NCBI RefSeq assembly: GCF_014648255.1
Contig: NZ_BMQT01000001.1
Span: 620,001 to 684,000 of the forward strand
DNA: 64,000 nucleotides
Direction of reading: 5' to 3'
From: Nocardioides albus
Lineage (GTDB): Bacteria > Actinomycetota > Actinomycetes > Propionibacteriales > Nocardioidaceae
A model generated the notes under the pieces. The model had not been told where the DNA came from, ran no database searches, and was given only the letters and a program-made list of their open reading frames with translations. Position 1 is the stretch's first letter. Every line of letters starts with the position of its first letter. Positions 1 through 7,417 of the stretch are shown one piece after another. The position numbers and the translations under genes were made by a program.

Positions 1-189
1 CTGACCGAGTGCCCCGAGTGCAGCGGCAAGCTGCGCAAGGTCTTCAGCGCCGCCGGGGTCGTCTTCAAGGGCTCCGGTTTCTACCGCACCGACTCCCGGT
101 CCGGATCGTCCAGCTCGAGCTCCTCGGACTCGAGCTCGTCCTCGACCTCTTCGCCGGCGCCCGCCGCGGCCTCCAGCTCCTCCGACTGA
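1..189 (+). CDS. FmdB-type zinc ribbon protein, C-terminal part (5' end outside window)
   Basis: The open frame enters from the left edge and stops with TGA at 187-189. The visible part starts with CPECSGKLRKVF, the second Cys-x-x-Cys knuckle of the short FmdB/CxxC_CXXC_SSSS regulatory zinc ribbon family, followed by GVVFKGSGFYRTD, which is typical of that family. The rest is a low-complexity Ser/Asp/Pro/Ala tail of about 30 residues, also usual for actinobacterial members. The first Cys pair must lie upstream of the window. The molecular role of the family is poorly known; the name comes from regulators of amide and formamide use. The 3' end runs directly into a 21-bp repeat and a hairpin. 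Confidence 0.8.
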   Translation: MTECPECSGKLRKVFSAAGVVFKGSGFYRTDSRSGSSSSSSSDSSSSSTSSPAPAAASSSSD

Positions 190-253
190 CGCCGAGACGT
201 CACGCCCGTCGGCCGAAGCGTCACGCGCGTCGGCCGAGATGGCACCGCGATGC
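186..253. repeat. 21-bp-period tandem repeat at the end of the FmdB-type gene
   Basis: Units starting at 191, 212 and 233 each begin GCCGA and repeat every 21 bases. The first two differ at only a few positions; the third is diverged. The array overlaps the stop codon of the upstream gene. The 18-mer CTGACGCCGAGACGTCAC at 186-203 recurs, inverted, in the array near 38.75 kb, so the two loci belong to one repeat family. Confidence 0.7.
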
Positions 254-260
254 CATCTCG
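235..260. terminator. hairpin, probable terminator of the FmdB-type gene
   Basis: Perfect 10-bp arms CGAGATGGCA (235-244) and TGCCATCTCG (251-260) surround a 6-nt loop, 46 nt after the stop codon. There is no clear T-run, as is common in high-GC actinobacteria. It overlaps the third unit of the 21-bp repeat. Confidence 0.55.
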
Positions 261-289
261 AACGACGTGAGTGACGCCTCGGCAGGTGG

Positions 290-332
290 TTATCCACAGG
301 TTTTCCCACAGGCTGCTCAGGACTGTGGATAG
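290..332. promoter_or_regulatory. cluster of DnaA-box-like sites
   Basis: TTATCCACA at 290-298 matches the DnaA-box consensus exactly. A degenerate copy follows at 302-310 (TTTCCCACA). An inverted near-match, TGTGGATAG, lies at 324-332. TATCCACAG (291-299) and CTGTGGATA (323-331) also form a 9-bp inverted repeat. The cluster sits 40 nt before the SAF-domain gene. No dnaA or dnaN is nearby, so this is not the replication origin. A DnaA-titration or DnaA-regulated site is possible. Confidence 0.5.
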
Positions 333-371
333 CGAGATGCGGGAACTGCGGGGGCGGCTTAGCGTGCCCGC

Positions 372-1031
372 ATGTTCACTCGACTCACGTCCCTGTCCCG
401 CCGCGTACGCCGCGGGGTCCTCGCCCACCGACGCCTGCTGGCGTTCCTGCTGACCGCCTCCGCGGTCGCGATCGGGTTCTCGGCCACTCGCCCGGCTCCA
501 CCCGACACCTCGACGATGGCGGTCGCGGCCCGAGATCTGCCGGTCGGCACGGTCCTCACCGCCGCCGACCTGACCGACGTCGAGACCGACCCCGGCCGCA
601 TGCCCGCTGACCTCGCCGAGGCCCCGCTCGGCGAGCGGCTCGCGGCTCCGCTGCGGCGCGGCGAGCCCGTCACCGACGTACGCCTCGTCGGCCCCTCGTT
701 GACCGACGGCCATCCCGACCTGGTCGCCGTGCCGGTCCGGCTCCCCGATGCCGAGATGGCCGCGCTGCTCCGCGTCGGCGACACCGTCGACCTCTACGCC
801 ACCGATCCCGCGACCGCCGAGACCGTGTTGGTCACTACCGACACGCTGATCCTCAGCCTCCCTCAAGGCACGGAACCGAGCGGCGATGATTCGATGACAC
901 AAGGAAAGACCGAAGGGTTTGGCGTCACGAACGCTTCGGCGGGGCGTCTGGTCATCGTCGGAGTCGCCGCGAACAGCGTCGAGGACGTCACGTCCGCAGG
1001 GGTGGGCGGCTACCTCACCTTCGCGTACTGA
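372..1031 (+). CDS. SAF domain protein (CpaB/RcpC-like)
   Basis: 219 residues. A basic N-terminus is followed by one membrane segment (about residues 20-38). A SAF domain starts near residue 49 (AVAARDLPVGTVLTAADL), the fold found in CpaB/RcpC pilus-assembly proteins and in antifreeze-like domains. The rest resembles the CpaB periplasmic region (VPVRLPDAEMAALLRVGDTVDLYA). CpaB takes part in Flp/Tad pilus assembly, but no other tad genes are visible, so the role here is open. No strong ribosome-binding site precedes the ATG. TAGCGT at 360-365 could be a -10 element giving a nearly leaderless transcript, but no convincing -35 is seen. Confidence 0.75.
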   Translation: MFTRLTSLSRRVRRGVLAHRRLLAFLLTASAVAIGFSATRPAPPDTSTMAVAARDLPVGTVLTAADLTDVETDPGRMPADLAEAPLGERLAAPLRRGEPVTDVRLVGPSLTDGHPDLVAVPVRLPDAEMAALLRVGDTVDLYATDPATAETVLVTTDTLILSLPQGTEPSGDDSMTQGKTEGFGVTNASAGRLVIVGVAANSVEDVTSAGVGGYLTFAY

Positions 1032-1099
1032 CAGCCCAACGAACGCCACTTCCGGGGTCTCCTACACCTCACACAATGAGCAACAGGAGAAAGCAAGAC

Positions 1100-1450
1100 A
1101 TGGACGGTTTCAAGAAGTTTCTGCTCCAAGGCGACCTGATCAAGCTGGCGGTCGCCTTCATCATGGGTGCCGCGTTCGCCTCGGTCGTCACAGCGACGGT
1201 CGACGTGATCATGGACCTGATCGGCAAAGTCGGCGGTACGCCGAACTTCTCAGACTACGAGCCGGGCGGAGTAAGCATCGGCGCCTGGCTGACCGCTGTC
1301 ATCGCCTTCATCATCATGGCCGCGGTGGTCTACTTCATGATCGTCAAGCCCTACACCCACGCCAAGGAGCGCTACTTCCCGGACCCGGACCCGGGCGAGA
1401 CCGAGGTCGACATCCTCAAGCAGATCCGCGACAGCCTCAGCGCCCGCTGA
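1100..1450 (+). CDS. mscL: large-conductance mechanosensitive channel MscL
   Basis: 116 residues from the ATG at 1100, chosen because AGGAGA (1085-1090) lies 9 nt upstream; an in-frame ATG at 1076 has no such site. MscL forms a homopentameric membrane channel that opens under membrane tension and releases solutes during hypo-osmotic shock. The family layout is visible: a short N-terminal helix (MDGFKKFLLQGD), TM1 (LIKLAVAFIMGAAFASVVTA), a periplasmic loop, TM2 (AWLTAVIAFIIMAAVVYFMIV) and a charged C-terminal helix. It is slightly short for the family, mainly in the periplasmic loop. A strong hairpin follows the stop codon. Confidence 0.9.
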   Translation: MDGFKKFLLQGDLIKLAVAFIMGAAFASVVTATVDVIMDLIGKVGGTPNFSDYEPGGVSIGAWLTAVIAFIIMAAVVYFMIVKPYTHAKERYFPDPDPGETEVDILKQIRDSLSAR

Positions 1451-1464
1451 CGCGTTCGCACCCC

Positions 1465-1500
1465 AGGTGCCGTCTCACCCACCGTGGTGAGGCGGCACCT
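1465..1500. terminator. bidirectional hairpin terminator between converging genes
   Basis: Arms 1465-1479 and 1486-1500 pair over 15 bp with a single non-Watson-Crick position around a 6-nt loop. It is placed to end mscL transcription on the plus strand and the LCP operon on the minus strand. It contains the stop codon and last codons of the small minus-strand gene that ends at 1475. Confidence 0.75.
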
Positions 1501-1678
1501 GCGATTTCAGCCAACGATCCGACGCCGACTCCCCCGACTCAGCCGACGGCTCCCGCTCGTCGCTGGTCGTCTCCGGAAGTGCGTCACCGAAGATTCGCGC
1601 CAGCCGCTGCTTGCGCTTCCACTCCGGCTCCTTCGGTTCATTCTGCTCCGTCGACACATCCCGGTCGGACATCAGCAC
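1475..1678 (-). CDS. small conserved-looking hypothetical protein downstream of the LCP gene
   Basis: 67 residues, Glu/Lys/Arg/Ser-rich, with no membrane segment or known motif. The start overlaps the end of the upstream LCP gene by 7 nt, which suggests translational coupling. The middle section (EPEWKRKQRLARIFGDALPETT) has the composition of a real protein rather than an antisense shadow. The last codons lie in the terminator stem. I do not recognise a family. Its position suggests a small partner of the cell-wall LCP protein, which is inference. Confidence 0.6.
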   Translation of the reverse strand: MLMSDRDVSTEQNEPKEPEWKRKQRLARIFGDALPETTSDEREPSAESGESASDRWLKSQVPPHHGG

Positions 1679-3873
1679 AGTCCTGCTGACTCGCGGGCCG
1701 CCTTGGCATCCTCGGCGATCTGGGCGAGCTCATCCTCGGAGGCTCCACTGCTCGCGCCACCGGAGGCAGGCTCCGAGGACTCGGTGGAATCAGACTCGTC
1801 GCCGGGCGCCGAGCCAGCAGTCTCGCCGTCAGTCGCCTCGCCGGTCGCCTCGTCACCCGCCGCCGCGTCGTCCGACTTCTTGCTCTTCTTGCCGGAGGCC
1901 TCACCAGCGTCCAGTGCGCCGGCAGCGATCTTCTTGGTCAGCGGCTTGTCGTTGGCGATCGCCTTGAAGACATTCTTTGCTTTCTCAGGGTCGAGGACCA
2001 CCGTGTTGTCGTTCTGCGGGTCGGTGACCACCGGAATCGTAAGGAACTTGATGTTCTCCATCCCGATGCTCTGGAAGCCGACCCCGATCTTGGCCATCGT
2101 GTCGAGGTTGTCCTTGAGGCCCTCGTCCATCGTCAAACCCTTGGTCGCAGCATTCAAGAAGCCGAGCACCTTCGTAGGACTGGACAGGGTGTCCCCGGAG
2201 AGCAGTTTGGCCGCCATCGAGCCGATGAACGCCTGCTGGCGTTGGGATCGGTGAAGATCACCGCCGTTGCCGAGACCGTGCCGCAAGCGGACATAGTTGA
2301 GTGCCTGTTTACCGGTCAGCTTCTGGTCGCCGGCTTCGAAGTGAGCGCCGGTGAAGGGGTCATCGACCTCTTCGGGGATACAGACGTCCACACCTTCGAT
2401 GGCGTCGACCATCCCCTTGAAGCTCGTGAAGTCGACCACCACAACATGGTTGACGGTGATGTCGCACTTCTTGCCGCACATGTCGTTGGCTACAGACTCG
2501 AGCTGGGTGACTGTACAGGCGGGGCCGCCGGCCGAGTAGGCCTCGTTCCAGCGGACGTACTCGGCCGAATCGGACTTGCCGTCTTCGGTCTCGCATGACG
2601 GTCGATCCACCATCGTGTCGCGCGGGATCGAGACGCCGTAGGCGAACTTTCGGTTGGCCGAAAGGTGCAGCAGAATGGTGGTGTCGGACCGTTGCCCCCC
2701 TCCTGCCTTGCCGTCGACATTGCACCCTTTGCAGTCACGACTGTCCGAACCCATCACGAGGATGTTGATCGGTTCCTTCGGGCCGACATCAGCGGCCTCC
2801 TCGCCAAGACTGACGGTGTCGATGTTCGACCGCAGGTCGCGGTAGGTGTAGACGGTGAACAGCCCGACCAACAGCGCCAGCACGAGCAGGGTCGAGCTGA
2901 GCACCTGCCACACACTGATCCGCGGCCGGTCGCGATCTTCGCGTTCGTCCGCCGGATAAGGGGCGTACGGCTCCTCGTAGCCATCCCGGAGCGACCCGTC
3001 GTCGTAGAGCTCGTCGTCATAACCCCCCGCGTACGCAGCATCGCGTCGCCCGGCGGCGGGATAGGCCTCGTGACGGGCCGCGTGCAGCTCGTCGCGTGAG
3101 GTGGTGCGCTCCTGGGGACGCTCGGCCGGGGCCGGGCGAGGCGCGACGGTGGTCGCGGCGGGGTCGTTCCAGTCGAACTCGCGGGCAGCCGGCGGGGCCA
3201 GCTGCTGGTCGGGGGCCTTCGGTGTCGGCGGAGCAGGCTGGGGATCCTGGCGATACCACTCCTGCGCGGGCGCGACCGCGGTCTCCTCCACGGCGGGCAC
3301 CGGCGGCACGGGAGCCGGCGGCGGAGGTACGTCCCGCGCGGGACGCGACGTCTCCCGCAGCGGCGGGGCGACCATGGTCGCGTCCGGGTCGTTCCACTCC
3401 TGCGGGGCGGGCGGAGCCGGCGTCGGGGTGGCCCGCGAGCTCCCCCGGCCCATCGCCTGATAGCGCTCGGCCCGAGGGACCTCTCGCTGAACCGGCTCCC
3501 GTCGCTCCGGCTCGGCGCGTGGCGGTTCGGGGCGTACCGGCTCAGGGCGCGGCGGCTGGGCGCCACGGGGATCCGCCTGGGCCGGCTCCTCCCGGATCGG
3601 GCGCGCAGCCCGGCGACCGCCGCCGGACCCTCCCGGAGCGGGAGGCGGCGGCGACACGAAGTCGGACTGCGGCCGCGCGGCCCGCCGTCCACCACCGGGC
3701 TCCGCCGACGGCTGGTCTATCGGTACGTCCGCGGCTCGAGCGCCACGGCCGGAGCGAGTCCCCTCGGACTCCTCGCCCGCAGCCTCGTCGGCGCCGTACA
3801 TCCACTCGAATCCGGACACGCCCGAGCCTGCGTCCTCACCCCCACGGCGGGGAGGCATAGGGGGGCTAGGCAT
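1672..3873 (-). CDS. LytR-CpsA-Psr (LCP) family cell-wall glycopolymer ligase
   Basis: 733 residues. LCP proteins attach phosphate-linked glycopolymers (wall teichoic acid, arabinogalactan) to peptidoglycan from undecaprenyl-phosphate carriers, acting outside the membrane. The first ~310 residues are cytoplasmic, disordered and rich in Pro/Arg/Glu. One membrane segment follows (about 317-341, VLSSTLLVLALLVGLFTVY). The LCP domain then shows NILVMGSDSR, RSDTTILLHL, SIPRDTMV and LNYVRLRHG, which include the conserved Arg/Asp residues. CKGC and other Cys residues near the domain start may form a disulfide. The C-terminal tail is acidic and Ser-rich. The ATG at 3873 and another at 3858 are both possible starts. 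The very long disordered N-terminus is notable. Confidence 0.9.
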   Translation of the reverse strand: MPSPPMPPRRGGEDAGSGVSGFEWMYGADEAAGEESEGTRSGRGARAADVPIDQPSAEPGGGRRAARPQSDFVSPPPPAPGGSGGGRRAARPIREEPAQADPRGAQPPRPEPVRPEPPRAEPERREPVQREVPRAERYQAMGRGSSRATPTPAPPAPQEWNDPDATMVAPPLRETSRPARDVPPPPAPVPPVPAVEETAVAPAQEWYRQDPQPAPPTPKAPDQQLAPPAAREFDWNDPAATTVAPRPAPAERPQERTTSRDELHAARHEAYPAAGRRDAAYAGGYDDELYDDGSLRDGYEEPYAPYPADEREDRDRPRISVWQVLSSTLLVLALLVGLFTVYTYRDLRSNIDTVSLGEEAADVGPKEPINILVMGSDSRDCKGCNVDGKAGGGQRSDTTILLHLSANRKFAYGVSIPRDTMVDRPSCETEDGKSDSAEYVRWNEAYSAGGPACTVTQLESVANDMCGKKCDITVNHVVVVDFTSFKGMVDAIEGVDVCIPEEVDDPFTGAHFEAGDQKLTGKQALNYVRLRHGLGNGGDLHRSQRQQAFIGSMAAKLLSGDTLSSPTKVLGFLNAATKGLTMDEGLKDNLDTMAKIGVGFQSIGMENIKFLTIPVVTDPQNDNTVVLDPEKAKNVFKAIANDKPLTKKIAAGALDAGEASGKKSKKSDDAAAGDEATGEATDGETAGSAPGDESDSTESSEPASGGASSGASEDELAQIAEDAKAARESAGLC

Positions 3874-3912
3874 AGATCACCGTCACTCGTCGCTTGATTA
3901 CGGGGGGATTCG

Positions 3913-3936
3913 GGTTGAGTCGACGGTGACTCAACC
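3913..3936. promoter_or_regulatory. inverted repeat between the LCP gene and tRNA-Arg
   Basis: GGTTGAGTC (3913-3921) and GACTCAACC (3928-3936) form a perfect 9-bp inverted repeat with a 6-nt spacer, about 40 nt upstream of the LCP start. It could be a regulator site for the LCP gene or a weak hairpin. I found no well-spaced -35/-10 pair for either flanking gene in 3874-4022. Confidence 0.35.
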
Positions 3937-4022
3937 TACGCGAGAATCCCAAGTTTGACCTGAGACCGCTTCGAACCCCAAACCGTAGTATGACTCGTCA
4001 TCATGGCAAGATATCCGCGAAC

Positions 4023-4098
4023 GCCCCAGTAGCTCAGTGGATAGAGCAGCCGCCTCCTAAGCGAAAGGTCGCAAGTTCGACTCTTGCCTGGGGCACCA
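4023..4098 (+). tRNA. tRNA-Arg (anticodon CCT)
   Basis: Cloverleaf read by eye: acceptor GCCCCAG (4023-4029) pairs with CTGGGGC (4088-4094). The D arm is GCTC/GAGC, the anticodon loop CTCCTAA (4054-4060) has anticodon CCT, the T arm is GCAAG-TTCGACT-CTTGC, and CCA is encoded at 4096-4098. It decodes AGG. The anticodon stem is odd: GCCGC (4049-4053) against GCGAA (4061-4065) gives only three Watson-Crick pairs, with the two outer positions unpaired. Confidence 0.93.
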
Positions 4099-4128
4099 GT
4101 TCCACACATAACCCCATAGCAGCGCGCC

Positions 4129-5310
4129 CTACGACGCCTCGACGACCTCGAACCGGATCCCAGCATCCTGCAGGCGAGCCAGCAGCGCATCCCCCATCGC
4201 GACCGCGGTGGTGACCGATCCGGAGGTCTCGGGGAGCGTGTCGAAGGCGAGGCACAGCGCCGACTCGGCGAGCATCTTGGCGGTCTCGGTGTAGCCCGGG
4301 TCGCCACCGGACACCTGGGTGTGGATCTTCCGACCTCCGGTCTCGGCGACGAAATCGACGGTGAACCACGACTTCTCGCGGCGGCCCTCGGAGGGGCCGG
4401 TGCCCTGCTTGACCCGCTCGCCCAGCTTGGCCCGCAGCGGCGGCACCTGCATCGCGAGCGCGAGGGCACCGACACCGACGGCACCGCCGACGGCGTACCT
4501 CAACGTCTTGGTCCCGGCGAAGTGCGAGTAGGTGAAGGCGGGTCCGTACGCCTCCAGCGCCTGGCCGGAGCGGGCGACGATGAACGGATCGATGGTCGGC
4601 AGCGGCAGCAGCCAATAGCCCAGGTCGCTGTCGCGACCGACCGAAGGCTTCGCAGCCCGAGACCTACGCCCCGCCGGCCGCTCCTCGAGCGCCCGACGCT
4701 CACGCGAAGCCGCTGCCATCTCCTTGGGCCGCGACATCTGCCCGAGTGCGGAGTGGAAGGTGCCGCCGGAGAAGGTGGCGTTGGAGCGTACGACGCCCTT
4801 CATCGTCAGCGGTGCGGTGATCGCGCCGCCGGCGGAGGCAGCGAGCTCGCGCACCGTGTAGAAGGCGCCGAGGTCGTGCGGGATCGAGTCGAACCCGCAG
4901 GCGTGCACGATCCGGGCGCCGTTCGCGCGGGCGGTCTCGTCGTACTTCACGAACATCCGGTCGACGAACTCGGGCTCTCCGGTCAGGTCCACATAGTCGG
5001 TGCCGGCCTCCGCGCAGGCCTTGACCAGAGGCTCGCCGAACTCGAGGTAGGGCCCGACCGTCGTGATCACGACCCGCGAACGAGCCGCCAGCGCGACGAG
5101 GGAAGCGGAGTCGTTGACGTCGGCCTGGATGAGCTCGACGTCGGCGGAACCGAGCGAGTCGCGCACGGCCTCGAGCCGCGACAGGGAGCGGCCCGCGAGC
5201 GCCCACCGCAGCCCCTGGGGCGCGTGCTCGGCGAGATATTCGGCCACCAGCCCTCCGGTGAATCCGGTCGCGCCGAACAGGACGATGTCGAGATCGCGAG
5301 AGGTCGTCAT
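4129..5310 (-). CDS. saccharopine dehydrogenase-like NAD(P)-binding protein (trans-acting enoyl reductase family)
   Basis: 393 residues from the ATG at 5310, chosen because GGAAAGG lies about 7 nt upstream; the frame stays open further upstream without a ribosome-binding site. The N-terminus carries a Rossmann nucleotide-binding motif (DIVLFGATGFTGGLVAEYL). The Sacchrp_dh_NADP domain continues with EPEFVDRMFVKYDETARANGARIVHACGFDSIPHDLGA, typical of the family that includes mycobacterial trans-acting enoyl reductases of phthiocerol lipid synthesis. No polyketide synthase is nearby, so the substrate is unknown. The promoter region is shared with the divergent response regulator gene. Confidence 0.8.
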   Translation of the reverse strand: MTTSRDLDIVLFGATGFTGGLVAEYLAEHAPQGLRWALAGRSLSRLEAVRDSLGSADVELIQADVNDSASLVALAARSRVVITTVGPYLEFGEPLVKACAEAGTDYVDLTGEPEFVDRMFVKYDETARANGARIVHACGFDSIPHDLGAFYTVRELAASAGGAITAPLTMKGVVRSNATFSGGTFHSALGQMSRPKEMAAASRERRALEERPAGRRSRAAKPSVGRDSDLGYWLLPLPTIDPFIVARSGQALEAYGPAFTYSHFAGTKTLRYAVGGAVGVGALALAMQVPPLRAKLGERVKQGTGPSEGRREKSWFTVDFVAETGGRKIHTQVSGGDPGYTETAKMLAESALCLAFDTLPETSGSVTTAVAMGDALLARLQDAGIRFEVVEAS

Positions 5311-5472
5311 AGCCGCTACCTTTCCAGAACCAACGAAATCCGAGACGGCACGGGTCGGCGAGTGATCCAATGTTGCATCAAGAGGGATACGCTTAGGCGG
5401 TTTCTTTTGTGATGAACATCGAGATGAGCGACCAGGCACCATCCCCGACCACGAGATGAGCGAGACGAGCCT

Positions 5473-6246
5473 GTGGGTGACGCGGTGATCAGCGTTGTGC
5501 TGGCCGACGGTCACGACGTCGTGCGTGTCGGCGTGCGTACGGTCCTACGACCCGAGTCCGACATCGAGGTCGTCGGTGAGGCTCGCACCGCCGCCGAGGC
5601 ACGGCCGCTGATCGCGACGCTCCGCCCTGACGTGCTCATCCTCGACTCCTACCTGCCCGACTCCTCCGGCGTCGCGCTGTGCCGTGAGGCGCTGGCGATG
5701 AAGAGCGACATCCGATGCCTGATCCTGGCCACCGACGCCGACGACGAGGTGATGAGCCAGGCGATCATGGCGGGCGCGGCCGGTTATGTGGTCAAGCAGA
5801 TCGAGGCGTCGAGCCTGGTCTCCGGCGTACGTCTGGTGGCCAGCGGCCACACCCTCTTCGACCCCGAGGCGGCGGCCAAGGTGGTCCACAACGTCGAGGA
5901 GCGGCGCCGGATGCACGGGGTGGTCGCCGAGCTGACCCCGCAGCAGCGCCGGATCCTGGTGCTGCTCGCCGAGGGCATCTCCAACCGGCAGATCGCCGAT
6001 CGTCTGGTGCTGGCCGAGAAGACCGTGAAGAACCACATCACCGGGCTCCTCGCCAAGCTCGGCGTCAGCCACCGCACCCAGGCCGCCCTGATGGCGAGCC
6101 AGCTGCTCGAAGACGGTGTCGTGCCGCGACCTGCACCCCCTGCCGACGACATGAGGCAGCCCAAGGGCGCGGGACCGAGCGGCGGACTGATGCCCCCGCA
6201 TCCCCGCGGCCAGTCCCCTTCCCGTGCGCCCGGCCGATCCCTGTAG
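5473..6246 (+). CDS. NarL/LuxR-type response regulator (DevR/DosR-like), orphan
   Basis: 257 residues. The receiver domain (about 5-125) has the phospho-acceptor Asp58 in LILDSYLPDSSG, the Thr in ILATDAD and the conserved Lys in GYVVKQ. The C-terminal LuxR/GerE helix-turn-helix (about 150-212) reads LTPQQRRILVLLAEGISNRQIADRLVLAEKTVKNHI. The acidic pocket is unusual: ADGHD replaces the common D-D-H, so one Mg-binding acid is lost. A Pro-rich tail of ~40 residues follows the helix-turn-helix. The start is GTG at 5473, with GTG at 5485 possible. No histidine kinase gene is adjacent. A 12-bp direct repeat (CGAGATGAGCGA at 5420-5431 and 5452-5463) lies upstream. Confidence 0.85.
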   Translation: MGDAVISVVLADGHDVVRVGVRTVLRPESDIEVVGEARTAAEARPLIATLRPDVLILDSYLPDSSGVALCREALAMKSDIRCLILATDADDEVMSQAIMAGAAGYVVKQIEASSLVSGVRLVASGHTLFDPEAAAKVVHNVEERRRMHGVVAELTPQQRRILVLLAEGISNRQIADRLVLAEKTVKNHITGLLAKLGVSHRTQAALMASQLLEDGVVPRPAPPADDMRQPKGAGPSGGLMPPHPRGQSPSRAPGRSL

Positions 6247-6278
6247 TCCTCTCCTCCGATCCAGGTACCGTGGATGGC

Positions 6279-6548
6279 ATGTGCCGCAACATCCGCCCAC
6301 TCCACAACTTCGAGCCGCCCGCCACCAACGACGAGGTCACCGCTGCCGCCCTGCAGTTCGTACGCAAGGTGAGCGGCACGACCAAGCCTTCTGCCGCCAA
6401 CCAGGAGGCCTTCGACCAAGCCGTCGCCGAGATCGCCCACATCACCCGGCATCTTCTCGATGACCTGGTCACCAACGCGCCCAAGAAGAACCGCGAGGTC
6501 GAGGCCGCGAAGCGCAAGGCTCGCGCCGAGGGCAGGTACGCCTCGTGA
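6279..6548 (+). CDS. DUF2277 family protein
   Basis: 89 residues starting MCRNIRPLHNFEPPAT, the hallmark N-terminus of DUF2277. The helical middle (EVTAAALQFVRKVSGTTKPSAANQEAFDQAV) and the basic C-terminal helix also fit the family. Its function is unknown. The frame continues from the upstream region, but the family start coincides with the ATG at 6279, 32 nt after the response regulator. Its TGA overlaps the GTG of the sirtuin gene (GTGA), so the two are probably translated together. Confidence 0.85.
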   Translation: MCRNIRPLHNFEPPATNDEVTAAALQFVRKVSGTTKPSAANQEAFDQAVAEIAHITRHLLDDLVTNAPKKNREVEAAKRKARAEGRYAS

Positions 6549-7417
6549 CGCTCGCTTCGGCGAGCGCGAGCACCACCGATTCGTACGCCGCAGCGCTGGC
6601 CCTCCTCCAGGACCGTCCACTCGTGGTGCTGACCGGGGCCGGGGTCTCGACCGACTCGGGCATCCCCGACTACCGCAGCCCGGGCAGCCCGTCCCGGCAG
6701 CCGATGACCTACCAGCAGTTCATCTCCGGACCGCAGGAACGGCAGCGCTACTGGGCCCGCAGCCACCTCGGCTGGCGGCGGATGGGCAGCGCGGTGCCGA
6801 ACGCCGGCCATCGCGCCCTGACCCTGATCGAGCCTGAGCTGCTGATCACCCAGAACGTCGACGGGCTGCACGAGCAGGCCTCACCGGAACTGGCCCGGAG
6901 CGGTCGGATCGTGCCGCTGCACGGTCGGGTGGCCGACGTGGTCTGTCTCTCCTGCCGCACGGTGAGCCCGCGACGCGAGCTCCAGGAGCGGATGGAGGTG
7001 CTCAACGCCGGTTGGGCCGAGGCACATGCGGACGTGGAGTCTCGCCCGGACGGCGACGTCGCGCTCGAGGAGACCCAGGACTTCGTCGTGCCCGACTGCG
7101 AGATCTGCGGCGGCATCCTCAAGCCCGATGTCGTCTTCTTCGGAGAGAACGTCCCCAAGGACCGGGTCGCCCGGTGCATGGAGGCGGTCGACGCAATCGC
7201 AGGGAGGGGCGTACTGCTCGTCGCGGGATCGAGCCTGGCAGTGATGAGCGGCTACCGGTTCGTGCGCCGGGCGGCAAAGGCCGGGACCCCGGTCGTCATC
7301 GTCAACCGAGGCGCCACCAGGGGCGACGGGGAGGCGACGTACAAGCTGGAGGTCGGAACCAGCGAGTTCCTCACCACCGTGGCGCAGAGCAGGTCCGGAG
7401 CCTCAGGCAGAGCGTGA
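6545..7417 (+). CDS. Sir2-family NAD-dependent protein deacylase
   Basis: 290 residues with GTG start overlapping DUF2277. Sirtuins remove acyl groups from lysine using NAD+, giving nicotinamide and O-acyl-ADP-ribose. Motifs in order: GAGVSTDSGIPDYR (31-44), TQNVDGLH (102-109), catalytic His126 in PLHG, zinc Cys134/Cys137 and Cys185/Cys188, then VFFGENVP, GSSLAV and VIVNRG. A ~45-residue insertion between the two Cys pairs is longer than in compact bacterial sirtuins. No Tyr/Arg pair typical of class III desuccinylases is obvious, so the acyl preference is unknown. The 3' end overlaps the converging gene by 15 nt. Confidence 0.9.
   Translation: MTLASASASTTDSYAAALALLQDRPLVVLTGAGVSTDSGIPDYRSPGSPSRQPMTYQQFISGPQERQRYWARSHLGWRRMGSAVPNAGHRALTLIEPELLITQNVDGLHEQASPELARSGRIVPLHGRVADVVCLSCRTVSPRRELQERMEVLNAGWAEAHADVESRPDGDVALEETQDFVVPDCEICGGILKPDVVFFGENVPKDRVARCMEAVDAIAGRGVLLVAGSSLAVMSGYRFVRRAAKAGTPVVIVNRGATRGDGEATYKLEVGTSEFLTTVAQSRSGASGRA

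Noticed and set aside
290..332. Replication origin
   Set aside because: Only three DnaA boxes, no AT-rich unwinding region, and dnaA/dnaN are not adjacent.
4129..5514. Longer start of the saccharopine-dehydrogenase-like gene at 5514
   Set aside because: The extra 68 residues have no family match, would overlap the divergent response regulator, and a good ribosome-binding site precedes the ATG at 5310.
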